From: a virus
IMG/VR virus record: IMGVR_UViG_3300043408_000022
Coordinates: 1 to 42,760 of that record
DNA: 42,760 nt
Reading direction: 5' to 3' (one strand)
In this document: positions 9,184-15,570 of the stretch, piece by piece
Layout: the number at the start of each line of letters is the position of its first letter
Position numbering within the stretch: the first letter of the stretch is position 1
The notes under the pieces: model-generated
The model's input: only the letters and a program-made list of their open reading frames with translations
The model's database searches: none
What the model was told of the DNA's origin: nothing
Position numbers and translations under genes: made by a program

Positions 9184-9199
9184 GCACCCCTGCGGGTGC
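9184..9199. other. Second small hairpin
   Basis: GCACCC (9184-9189) pairs with GGGTGC (9194-9199) around a CTGC loop. There is no T-tract on the minus strand, so it is probably not a terminator on its own. It lies between the candidate -10 box and the terminator. Confidence 0.5.
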
Positions 9200-9203
9200 T
9201 TCC

Positions 9204-9232
9204 ATTATATTCTCAGTGAATTTCTTCGAGTG
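9204..9232 (-). promoter_or_regulatory. Possible minus-strand promoter
   Basis: The minus strand reads a perfect TATAAT (9209-9204), but the hexamer 17 bases upstream (CACTCG) is a poor -35 box. If used, its transcript would pass through both hairpins before reaching the small gene at 9116 and terL. This is a weak prediction. Confidence 0.3.
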
Positions 9233-9246
9233 ATACTAGAGAATTC

Positions 9247-9324
9247 TTACTGGCATGAATCGCACTGAAATGCGTCCATTGGATCTACTGGGCAAGCGTA
9301 CCCATCTACAACGTCGTTTTCCAT
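9247..9324 (-). CDS. 25-residue Cys-containing microprotein
   Basis: A tiny frame, MENDVVDGYA followed by CPVDPMDAFQCDSCQ, starting 8 bases after the endolysin stop with a strong site (AAAGGAAATA-ATG). It contains three Cys (C11, C21, C24), the last two as CDSC. It ends before the terminator at 9169, so it is the last gene of the lysis transcript. The very good ribosome site, tight spacing and compact Cys/Asp pattern argue for translation. I recall similar short peptides in other actinobacterial phages, but I cannot verify that here. Function unknown. Confidence 0.65.
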   Translation of the reverse strand: MENDVVDGYACPVDPMDAFQCDSCQ

Positions 9325-9332
9325 TATTTCCT

Positions 9333-10562
9333 TTATTTCTTGAGGTTGATATTAGCCATTGCAAGCGAGGCAAAAGCTGGAGCTATAGCAGTATACGCGC
9401 CAGTAGCGAAAATAAACCACTCAGGAGCAATCCACCTAGCAGCAGTCATTCCACCCATAAGCCCGATAATCGCTAAACCGGTTAGGCCAAATAATGCCCA
9501 TGTCCAGAAACGAGCTTTGGGGTTAGTGATGATATTTCCTAGATCAGCTGGTTTGAGGGGGGCTACAAGAGCCTGTTGAGCGTCTAGCTTTGCTTGAATT
9601 TCTTCTTTACTAATTGGAGTAATTGGTTCCACAGGTTTCTCCTTGTGTTCTTTATCTTCTGGCTTTACGTCAGGTTTGACGGGCTCTGGGGCAGGTACTG
9701 GGGCGGGCTCCGGTGTCGGAGTTACTGGAGGCGTAGGCTCTACAGGAGTAGGTACAGCAATCGCGTTTACTACGCCAGTGTCAAACGCCGCCCACACATA
9801 GCCGTCAGTAAACAGGTTGTTCCAGCCTGAGTATCCGCCGTGGTTCTGCGCCAACAAGAGCATACCGTAGACAAGATTCTTGTTGATTGCTCCGTCCCAG
9901 TAGGTTAGGTCGAAATAGCCGAGCTGGCCACAGGCCATCTTGATTGCGCGAACGGAAGCGTCTGAAGCAAGATCTCCATCGATAGGGCCAGAGTACAGTC
10001 CGCGTTCAAACAAACGTGACTGTACTGTCATCTGATCGTTAACGCCGGGTACCCAGTAGGTCCAGTCAGCGCCCTGACCGCGAATACCTTCGCCTTGAGC
10101 TCCGACAGAAGGTGCGGGGCTTGGAGCGGGAGCTGAGCCGTCAAAACTGTAAATGGTTAGTCCGCGTGGATCGATCCATCCGATGTCGTTGAATCGTGCG
10201 TTGTCGCGAAGCTCCCAGTGAAGGTGCGGTCCGGTACTGTTTCCAGCGCCCCACGTACCAGCTCTGCCACCAGTCAAACCAATAACCTGACCTGCTGTTA
10301 CGTAGTCTCCGTTAGAGACGTTTACCTGCGACAAGTGCCAGTTACGGATAACAATGCCATTGTCGTTAGTGATGTCTACACCTGTGCCGTGCCCGTTGTT
10401 GTCTAGGTAGACACGGATGCTTCCGTCGGTAGTTGCTCGTAGTTCAGTTCCCTGAGGCACAGCAAAGTCAGTACCCATGTGAATACCTGAACGAACGTCT
10501 GCATAGCCTCCACACCACTCGCTTACGCAAGAGGTGTCAAAGGGCCAATAGATGTTAGCCAT
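9333..10562 (-). CDS. M23 endolysin fused to a two-helix holin-like C-terminus
   Basis: A 409-residue lysis protein. Residues 1-135 form an M23/LytM zinc endopeptidase domain with the metal and catalytic residues H28-x3-D32 (HMGTD), H76 and H113-L-H115 (GPHLHWE), which cuts peptidoglycan cross-links. Residues ~160-255 resemble a peptidoglycan-binding repeat (DQMTVQSRLFERGLYSGPID). A Pro/Glu/Lys-rich linker covers ~272-325. Two hydrophobic helices follow at about 353-374 and 382-403, with a short NINLKK tail. Endolysins normally lack such helices, and a free two-helix protein of this kind would be called a holin. No other obvious holin lies next to it. The start overlaps the upstream fibre stop (TAATG). 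Confidence 0.9.
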   Translation of the reverse strand: MANIYWPFDTSCVSEWCGGYADVRSGIHMGTDFAVPQGTELRATTDGSIRVYLDNNGHGTGVDITNDNGIVIRNWHLSQVNVSNGDYVTAGQVIGLTGGRAGTWGAGNSTGPHLHWELRDNARFNDIGWIDPRGLTIYSFDGSAPAPSPAPSVGAQGEGIRGQGADWTYWVPGVNDQMTVQSRLFERGLYSGPIDGDLASDASVRAIKMACGQLGYFDLTYWDGAINKNLVYGMLLLAQNHGGYSGWNNLFTDGYVWAAFDTGVVNAIAVPTPVEPTPPVTPTPEPAPVPAPEPVKPDVKPEDKEHKEKPVEPITPISKEEIQAKLDAQQALVAPLKPADLGNIITNPKARFWTWALFGLTGLAIIGLMGGMTAARWIAPEWFIFATGAYTAIAPAFASLAMANINLKK

Positions 10563-11581
10563 TACTTAGCTACACCTACCCACTCAAGGCTAAAAACAGA
10601 GTAAGAGTCGCCAGTAAATTGAATAGCTGCTCCGTAGTTGTATACGTGAATACGTAACTTATCGTTAGCAGACAACTTAATAAGGTTGTGTCCTCCAGTA
10701 GCTGTGGTCCACGAAGTGTTTCCAGTATTTGCGGCCGAGAACAAAAGAACCGTATCTCCGTAGTTAGCTGCCGCGGAGGTGTTGTTTTTATCTACTACCC
10801 AAGCTTGAGGACCAGTAGAAGTTATGGTGTCTGTGTGAATCATTAAAGATACTCGGTAAACACCTGTTATAGGAGCTTTAAAGCAGCCGTCAGCAGATGT
10901 GGCGTAAAAATCGTCCATTCCAACAGGCGTAACATAAGAAGCAAATAATCCGCTTCCATTTAGTACTGACCAAGCGCCACCTGTAAGTGTCGTGTTTCCA
11001 GACTTAAGGACAGAAGCCTTAGGCATATTGCCTGATACGGGGTACCAGCCTGCTGGAGTCGCCCCTCCGGGGTTAGTGCTGGAATTGTAAAGGCCAAAAT
11101 ATCGCTCTTCCCAACCTTTATCGGTGCGCCAAACAGCGTTGCCTTGCACAGGAGAAGGAAACAGTGCATCACGAGCAGTTGCATCCGCAACAGTGTAAGT
11201 AGAAAAGTTCTTAGTCACAGCTTGGCTAACAACTTCCTGCCATGAGCTGCTTGCGTACACAAGAGTCTTGAAAGTGTTTGTCTCAAAGATGATCTGACCA
11301 GCGTAAGGAGCGCTAGGACGTGTCGACGAAGTACACACAGTCGCACCAGAAGCGATCGGAAGCCACGAAGTAGTAGACGAACGATACACGTAACCTGCGT
11401 TAGTGTCCGTTTCGTAAATGATCATTCCGTTCCATGGAGAGGACGGACGAGTAGCAGAGGTACATACGGTAGCGCCGACAGCTGCATCTAGCTTGTCAGA
11501 GTTCTGGTTCAGAACCGCAATGTCGACAAGATCGCTAGTATCAGGCTTAGTCAGCGCAAGTTTAGAGGTGGTAGTTGCCAC
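10562..11581 (-). CDS. Second tail fibre / receptor-binding protein
   Basis: A 339-residue protein starting at GTG (11581) after AAGGAG. The N-terminus (LALTKPDTSDLVDIAVLNQN) is the usual start of phage fibre proteins. Residues ~36-77 and ~79-119 are a tandem duplication, both beginning GATVCTS and containing TRPS-P--G-II-ET. The C-terminal ~140 residues (GCFKAPITGVYRVSLMI... FSLEWVGVAK) look like a C1q/TNF-type jelly roll, a trimeric fold often used for receptor binding. It lies directly upstream of the lysin in the late operon, far from the collagen-like fibre, so the virion may carry two fibre types. Confidence 0.85.
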   Translation of the reverse strand: MATTTSKLALTKPDTSDLVDIAVLNQNSDKLDAAVGATVCTSATRPSSPWNGMIIYETDTNAGYVYRSSTTSWLPIASGATVCTSSTRPSAPYAGQIIFETNTFKTLVYASSSWQEVVSQAVTKNFSTYTVADATARDALFPSPVQGNAVWRTDKGWEERYFGLYNSSTNPGGATPAGWYPVSGNMPKASVLKSGNTTLTGGAWSVLNGSGLFASYVTPVGMDDFYATSADGCFKAPITGVYRVSLMIHTDTITSTGPQAWVVDKNNTSAAANYGDTVLLFSAANTGNTSWTTATGGHNLIKLSANDKLRIHVYNYGAAIQFTGDSYSVFSLEWVGVAK

Positions 11582-11591
11582 GGGATGCTCC

Positions 11592-12293
11592 TTAAGAATC
11601 CAATGCTTCCAGTGTACCCTTCTTTAGTGAAACTTCACTCATAATGGCTCGCTTCACCTCAGGATCCTTCACATGCTTAATAATGGCCTCTACCAGCGCC
11701 ATAACGACAGTACGCGCATCTTCCACGCTTTGAGCGTTCGGATTCCATCGGCCCGAAATTTCGAGCACCTTCTCGATAGCGCGATCCTCGCCAGCAGCAG
11801 CTTTACCCGCCAACGCGGTAATGGCAGGTGCAACGGCTTCCTGTAACGCCATCTCAGCATTATCGTTAACCGCCTTCCGAAACAGTGGGTGTCGAAGCCA
11901 CGCTTGATAACGCGCCATAGGCACGCCCAACTCTTTCAACTTTACGCCCAAACTGCGGCGATCAGTAAAGTCCTGCAACATCAACAACACAGACTGCTGC
12001 TCAAGCGATAGGCCAGCCTCTTCATCCCACTCGATACCGCGATACGACAAAGCCGCCTTGAACTCGTCAGTTAGTAAAAGCGAGCTGTACGTTTTCGCTG
12101 TGATTGATCCATTGACCTTCACCAGATCAGTGACAGTGGGAAGCTTCCCTGTCTGACGATAATGCGTATACGTCGCAGCTACAGCGTTACGGAACTGAGT
12201 ATCAGTGAAGCCGTCAGGAGTAGCAACAGGTTTAAATCCTGCCTTAGGATCACGAACCAGAATCTTCCCCGGCTGCTCAATAAAGTTCTCCAC
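11592..12293 (-). CDS. Small terminase-like protein (phBC6A51-type homeodomain)
   Basis: Probably the DNA-recognition subunit of packaging. The core (EQQSVLLMLQDFTDRRSLGV, then KELGVPMARYQAWLRHPLF) follows the helix-turn-helix pattern of the phBC6A51-type phage terminase family, and a helical oligomerisation region follows (ALAGKAAAGEDRAIEKVLEI, SGRWNP). I place the start at GTG 12293, preceded by AAGGAG four bases away, giving 233 residues and a 17-base overlap with the upstream gene. An ATG at 12344 would give 250 residues but has no good ribosome site. It is unusual for this gene to be separated from terL by a fibre, the lysin and a terminator. Confidence 0.75.
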   Translation of the reverse strand: MENFIEQPGKILVRDPKAGFKPVATPDGFTDTQFRNAVAATYTHYRQTGKLPTVTDLVKVNGSITAKTYSSLLLTDEFKAALSYRGIEWDEEAGLSLEQQSVLLMLQDFTDRRSLGVKLKELGVPMARYQAWLRHPLFRKAVNDNAEMALQEAVAPAITALAGKAAAGEDRAIEKVLEISGRWNPNAQSVEDARTVVMALVEAIIKHVKDPEVKRAIMSEVSLKKGTLEALDS

Positions 12294-12816
12294 GACGCTC
12301 CTTCCACTCAAACTGGGCCTTCTCAAGCGAGTCAAGCCAGCCATAGTTGCACTCGATCAAAGCGTGACGAATACTCGAAGGCATCAGATCCTGCTCACCA
12401 CGCGTATATCGCAACAGCGTAGCAGGCGGAACCTTGATCACTTTCGCAAAACCTTGCACCGTACCGATCGTCTCCTTGACAAACTTCGCCATAGGAGCCA
12501 CATCATCCATTCCGTTATCTGGAATGTACTTGTTCACAATGGTGGTGGTGCGGGCTCGCTGATCTTTACGCCACGCCTCATACGCGCCCTGAACTGTCTT
12601 TTTACCGTATTCACGTTCGAGTTCGTGGTGAGGATCCACTCCTGCGTGGTAGCAGGCTTCTTCAATGGCGCGAACCATGCGATCCGACAGTTCCGGATAG
12701 GTGCCATGCTCGATCATAATAATGGTCTGCTTGGCGAATTCGTAGTCGTCGCAGAAGCGGCGCTGAACGTATCCGGCTTTCTTACGCAGATGTGCGTACG
12801 GGTTAGTTTCCAGCAT
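12277..12816 (-). CDS. Helix-turn-helix DNA-binding protein
   Basis: A 179-residue protein. Residues ~7-65 resemble an XRE-type helix-turn-helix (HLRKKAGYVQRRFCDDYEFA, KQTIIMIEHGTYPELSDRMV). A second HTH-like stretch is at ~128-155 (TVQGFAKVIKVPPATLLRYT). It could regulate transcription of the divergent arms or take part in packaging. The gene is co-linear with the small-terminase candidate and overlaps it, and its start overlaps the gene above by 14 bases. The helix-turn-helix reading is from pattern only. Confidence 0.75.
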   Translation of the reverse strand: MLETNPYAHLRKKAGYVQRRFCDDYEFAKQTIIMIEHGTYPELSDRMVRAIEEACYHAGVDPHHELEREYGKKTVQGAYEAWRKDQRARTTTIVNKYIPDNGMDDVAPMAKFVKETIGTVQGFAKVIKVPPATLLRYTRGEQDLMPSSIRHALIECNYGWLDSLEKAQFEWKERRGELY

Positions 12817-13078
12817 CCTTAACTACAATCACATCAATAGGTGTCGTTGCAACATCATTCATTTGCACATCACGCTTCAGCTTAGCGAACTGCTGCCACG
12901 CCTCTTCCTCAAAATGGTCCAAAGGAATCGAGCGAGGCACATGCACTTCGCAGGTTATACCGTCATGCTGAAAACCAATCCACGGATCCGGCAACATGCC
13001 CGTCTTGATCTCTGTCGCACGAGGGTAAAACTTGTGCGCGGTCTGTCGGAGGATGTACTCCTTAGCGTCAGTCATCAC
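12803..13078 (-). CDS. Hypothetical protein, 91 residues
   Basis: Starts at GTG 13078 or the adjacent ATG 13075; both are served by GGAGGA upstream, and the GTG shares a base with the preceding stop (TAGTGATG). The sequence (KEYILRQTAHKFYPRATEIK, then FQHDGITCEVHVPRSIPLDH) shows no family I recognise and no membrane segment. It overlaps the following helix-turn-helix gene by 14 bases, so the two are probably made together. Confidence 0.72.
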   Translation of the reverse strand: MMTDAKEYILRQTAHKFYPRATEIKTGMLPDPWIGFQHDGITCEVHVPRSIPLDHFEEEAWQQFAKLKRDVQMNDVATTPIDVIVVKDAGN

Positions 13079-13176
13079 TAGAATCCTCCAAGTTTGATAA
13101 CAAGCTCAACAAGCACCACAATCAGCAGTGACACTGACATGCCAACGGATAGGCCAGAGTAGAAGTCGCGGTTCAT
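13078..13176 (-). CDS. 32-residue single-pass membrane peptide
   Basis: MNRDFYSGLSVGMSVSLLIV is followed by a hydrophobic stretch ending VELVIKLGGF. Residues ~9-27 would span the membrane once. Its ATG overlaps the previous stop by four bases (ATGA), and its own stop overlaps the next start, so it sits in an unbroken chain of coupled genes, which supports it despite its size. A small membrane peptide far from the lysin could still be a lysis accessory protein; that is speculative. Confidence 0.65.
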   Translation of the reverse strand: MNRDFYSGLSVGMSVSLLIVVLVELVIKLGGF

Positions 13177-13505
13177 CGGATCGCCGTCAACAGTTGAATG
13201 AGTTCGTCAATGCGGGATTCAGGAATAATCAAAGGTGCAGGACCAACCCATCCGACAGGGGCGATACGTACCTGTGGAATACCGGTCAATGGTGCCAGTA
13301 CTTCTACGCGGTAGTTTTCGGACTGCTCATTGCGTGGGTAGCGGGCAGATTCGACAACTTCAACGATCTGGCTATCAACAGCAACCTTCTTGGTCTTCAC
13401 GTCACCATGCACAGGAACCTTAGCCTTCTTAGGCTGAACAAAAGTCTTTGCTTCCTCACGCACGATCTCAGGGGTAGGGGCGTCTTTCTTGGGGGTTACA
13501 GCCAT
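13173..13505 (-). CDS. First gene of the late leftward operon, unknown function
   Basis: A 110-residue protein with a strong start (AGAAGGAGAAGATC-ATG at 13505). The N-terminal half is rich in Lys, Pro and Val (PKKDAPTPEIVREEAKTFVQ). The C-terminal half (VEVLAPLTGIPQVRIAPVGW, then IIPESRIDELIQLLTAI) looks globular. No family recognised. As the promoter-proximal gene of the leftward operon it would be made first and could be a virion or regulatory protein. Confidence 0.75.
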   Translation of the reverse strand: MAVTPKKDAPTPEIVREEAKTFVQPKKAKVPVHGDVKTKKVAVDSQIVEVVESARYPRNEQSENYRVEVLAPLTGIPQVRIAPVGWVGPAPLIIPESRIDELIQLLTAIR

Positions 13506-13665
13506 GATCTTCTCCTTCTAGGGCTAACTTACCTCTAAAGATAGCACAAAGTATCCCATAAAGGGTTACTGTTGACATCAACTTACCGCATGTACGAGAC
13601 GTACGGGAAGTACGGATTAACTTACTAGAGGTTCGTGAAAAAACACACGAATTACCCCTTATACC
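13506..13665. promoter_or_regulatory. Divergent intergenic control region
   Basis: This AT-richer gap lies between the leftward late operon and the first rightward cassette. It holds GTTGA-CA-TCAAC (13571-13582), three GTACG pentamers spaced exactly 9 bases apart (13592, 13601, 13610), and TTCGTG/CACGAA (13632-13637 and 13646-13651), all of which look like protein-binding or RNA-hairpin sites. A possible extended -10 on the minus strand (TGGGATACT, about 13554-13546) could drive the late operon, but no convincing -35 is present. Confidence 0.45.
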
Positions 13666-13666
13666 C

Positions 13667-13758
13667 AAGCAAATGGACAAAGCGCGAACAACATCATTGG
13701 GGTTTAGACTTGGGGGGTCGGGACATCTGTCTCGATACAAACTAATGATTGGGTAATC
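13667..13758 (+). promoter_or_regulatory. Cassette element A upstream of the DprA-like gene
   Basis: First of five related elements. It begins AAGCAAATGGAC (13667-13678). Before the start codon come a hairpin (TCGGGA 13718-13723 with TCTCGA 13730-13735) and GATTGGGTAATC directly before ATG. The TGGAC core lies 85 bases from the ATG. There is no Shine-Dalgarno sequence, unlike most genes in this genome. It may be a promoter plus a structured leader. Confidence 0.55.
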
Positions 13759-14433
13759 ATGTCTACATTTGAATCGGTCACTATCGAACGTGACGACGAA
13801 GCACACTTCCCTGTTGGGTTGCTTGACCTGCCAGCCTCGGCAGTCCCTGAGCGTTTGCACGCGATTGGAAATCTGGAACTGTTGTCTGACCTGTCAACCT
13901 CCGGGCTTGTTGTCACAGGTAGCCGTGCGTCTACCGGATACGGTGAGCACATCACAATGCAAATCGTGTCTGACATCTTGCACGATAACCCCAGCACAAT
14001 CATCGCTTCGGGCGGGGCGTACGGTATCGAGGGCATGGCAATCCGTGCGGCTCTCGCTTGTGAGTCTCAGCCTGTCGTGTGGTTGTCTGGAGGCATTGGG
14101 GTTTTCTACCCCTCTGGCCACGACGTTTTGTTCCGTCGCGTGATTGAGGCGGGCGGTGTGGTTGTGTCTGCTCACGATGACAACACACCACCAACACGAG
14201 AGCAGTTCGCACAGCGTAACGAGTTCTTGGGTCTGGCAACCTACACTACGCTCGTGACTGAGGCGGGCTACCGTTCCGGTTCGCTCGTGGTTGCTGATGC
14301 GGCTCATGCATTTGGTCGTCATGTGTATGCGGTTCCCGGTCCAATCACCAGCGCCGCGTCTGCCGGATGCCACCACCTTATCCGTCAAGGCATTGCACAG
14401 ATTGCAACCACATCAGTGGATGTGATCCACTAA
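13759..14433 (+). CDS. DprA/Smf-like protein
   Basis: A 224-residue single-domain homologue of DprA, which in bacteria binds ssDNA and loads RecA. The Rossmann-like core is well preserved: GSRAST-YG (54-61), SGGAYGIEG (84-92), YPSGH (117-121), RNEFLG (153-158), TEAGYRSGSL (167-176), VPGP (192-195) and GCHHLI (203-208). It lacks the N-terminal SAM-like and C-terminal winged-helix domains of full bacterial DprA. It stands alone between its own leader element and a strong terminator, apart from the recombination genes at 22-24 kb. Phage roles could include recombination, replication restart or counter-defence; these are inferences. Confidence 0.88.
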   Translation: MSTFESVTIERDDEAHFPVGLLDLPASAVPERLHAIGNLELLSDLSTSGLVVTGSRASTGYGEHITMQIVSDILHDNPSTIIASGGAYGIEGMAIRAALACESQPVVWLSGGIGVFYPSGHDVLFRRVIEAGGVVVSAHDDNTPPTREQFAQRNEFLGLATYTTLVTEAGYRSGSLVVADAAHAFGRHVYAVPGPITSAASAGCHHLIRQGIAQIATTSVDVIH

Positions 14434-14435
14434 CT

Positions 14436-14467
14436 GAGAGGGGGCGCAAGCCCCCTCTCTTTTTTCT
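14436..14467 (+). terminator. Terminator of cassette A
   Basis: A perfect 10-bp stem (GAGAGGGGGC at 14436-14445 with its complement at 14450-14459) around GCAA is followed by TTTTTTCTTTC. It starts two bases after the stop codon, which makes the DprA-like gene monocistronic. Confidence 0.95.
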
Positions 14468-14474
14468 TTCTTCT

Positions 14475-14567
14475 AAGGAATCAAGTGGACTATCGCGCTG
14501 TCTGCACGCTTGTGCTTGAATTGACTTGTCGCACCGGGGAAGTGCCCCAGCGACAGATTGGGTAATC
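14475..14567 (+). promoter_or_regulatory. Cassette element B
   Basis: AAGGAATCAAGTGGACTATC (14475-14494) begins just after the terminator T-tract. A strong hairpin follows (TGTCGC 14527-14532 with GCGACA 14550-14555, plus an inner GGGG/CCCC stem). GATTGGGTAATC then abuts the ATG, identical to element A at that position. The TGGAC core to ATG distance is 82 bases. Confidence 0.6.
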
Positions 14568-14909
14568 ATGTCTGGATACACCGCGGACTTCACCGCACAG
14601 GAGAACGAGCCAAACGATGCGCTGGTCGCACAGCGTCTTTACGAGGCTATGAAGCGTAACGAGCACACGATGCGCCTGATGGCGGAGCTTCTCATTAGCG
14701 TCGCAGACGCTGAGGCCGACATGGGCTCTGTGTCTGGCACCATGTTCGAGGCTCTGGCCGACGTTCACGACTCGTTCATCGACGTTATGCCCGGCATCGC
14801 TCACGATGCTCGTGTGGCTCGCAAGAACATGCGTCAGACCGAATGGGGCGATGACCTTGGTTATCTCCACGAGTGGGACCTCGAACTCGATGAAGAGTGG
14901 CAGGAATAG
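14568..14909 (+). CDS. Acidic protein of cassette B, unknown function
   Basis: A 113-residue protein; the upstream in-frame TTG at 14526 is rejected because it falls inside the conserved leader hairpin. It is helical and acidic, beginning MSGYTADFTAQENEPNDALV, with a central helix (RNEHTMRLMAELLISVADAE) and a tail rich in Asp, Glu and Trp (WDLELDEEWQE). Acidic, single-gene cassettes with their own signals are often host-takeover or anti-defence genes (some act as DNA mimics), but nothing in the sequence proves that here. No family recognised. Confidence 0.8.
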   Translation: MSGYTADFTAQENEPNDALVAQRLYEAMKRNEHTMRLMAELLISVADAEADMGSVSGTMFEALADVHDSFIDVMPGIAHDARVARKNMRQTEWGDDLGYLHEWDLELDEEWQE

Positions 14910-14920
14910 TTCACCCAATC

Positions 14921-14952
14921 GGGGGCTCCTTCGGGAGCCCCCACCTTTCTTA
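14921..14952 (+). terminator. Terminator of cassette B
   Basis: A perfect 9-bp stem (GGGGGCTCC at 14921-14929 with GGAGCCCCC at 14934-14942) around TTCG is followed by ACCTTTCTTAA. It ends the transcript about a dozen bases after the stop codon. Confidence 0.93.
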
Positions 14953-14958
14953 ACTACT

Positions 14959-15046
14959 AAGGAAGCAAGTGGACTATCCTGCTTGCTTGCTATTTGCGCT
15001 AACTTTATTACTAGCCGGTTCAACCCCCGGCAGATTGGGAAATATC
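14959..15046 (+). promoter_or_regulatory. Cassette element C
   Basis: AAGGAAGCAAGTGGACTATC (14959-14978) matches element B with one difference. It is followed by a GCCGG/CCGGC hairpin (15014-15018 and 15027-15031), then AGATTGGGAAATATC against the ATG. Core-to-ATG spacing is 77 bases. A weak TTGCTT-17-TATTAC promoter-like pair falls within it. Confidence 0.6.
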
Positions 15047-15331
15047 ATGTCACGTCAGAAATTTGTCTTCCCTGAGGAAGACGTACGCCTTGAGGTTGTA
15101 TTCAACCGCGAGACGATTACCGTTGAGGGCTATGAGAATGTCATCTCATTGTCTGAGGATGAGGAAGACGGCACGTACCTTACTCACCTAGAGCACTATT
15201 CCGGTTACACCCTGTCCGAATGTCTCTGCAAGGCACTTATCGACATGGATCGGGCATCTGATTGGTCAGAGGCTATTTACATGGTTGAAGAAATTGGCGT
15301 GCCTTACGTATCGGACGGGGAGGAAGACTAA
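15047..15331 (+). CDS. Acidic protein of cassette C, unknown function
   Basis: A 94-residue protein beginning MSRQKFVFPEEDVRLEVVFN. The frame is open from 14969, but that extension runs through the conserved element, so ATG 15047 is used. The N-terminal half looks like beta strands (RETITVEGYENVISLSEDEE), and the C-terminal half is helical (YTLSECLCKALIDMDRASDW) with an acidic end (SDGEED). No family recognised. It is coupled to the next gene through TAATG. Confidence 0.78.
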   Translation: MSRQKFVFPEEDVRLEVVFNRETITVEGYENVISLSEDEEDGTYLTHLEHYSGYTLSECLCKALIDMDRASDWSEAIYMVEEIGVPYVSDGEED

Positions 15332-15561
15332 TGTCGCGCTCTGGCCTGCCCGGTACCTTATTTATCGAACTAGCCCGTCCCGGTGACACTATCGGGGCGG
15401 TGCTAGGCACGGATGCCATTTACTATGTCGACGGACGTTACGGACGTGAACGTGTCTTGAACGAAATATATGAGCGTTATAGCGACTATTTCAAGCACGG
15501 CTTTACCTTGCTAGGGTACACGCGCCCCGGTGACTACACAGGTAAGATACACAAACTTTAA
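15331..15561 (+). CDS. Second protein of cassette C, unknown function
   Basis: A 76-residue protein whose ATG overlaps the preceding stop. It begins MSRSGLPGTLFIELARPGDT and has a helix around residues 40-55 (RVLNEIYERYSDYFKHGFTL), with a basic C-terminus (GKIHKL). No motif recognised. Sharing one leader and one terminator with the acidic 94-residue protein suggests the two act together, but that is only context. Confidence 0.75.
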   Translation: MSRSGLPGTLFIELARPGDTIGAVLGTDAIYYVDGRYGRERVLNEIYERYSDYFKHGFTLLGYTRPGDYTGKIHKL

Positions 15562-15570
15562 CCCCTTACA

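Noticed and set aside
13572-13600. Plus-strand promoter starting with TTGACA at 13573
   Set aside because: No acceptable -10 lies 15-19 bases downstream; the hexamer is part of a small dyad instead.
14526-14567. Longer N-terminus for the cassette B protein
   Set aside because: The upstream TTG lies inside the conserved leader hairpin; the ATG at 14568 is at the same place relative to the leader as in cassettes A and C.
15014-15031. Sequence resembling a tRNA T-arm (GCCGG-TTCAACCC-CCGGC)
   Set aside because: The loop is 8 bases, not 7; no matching acceptor, D-arm or anticodon arm can be folded around it. It is better explained as the leader hairpin of cassette C.
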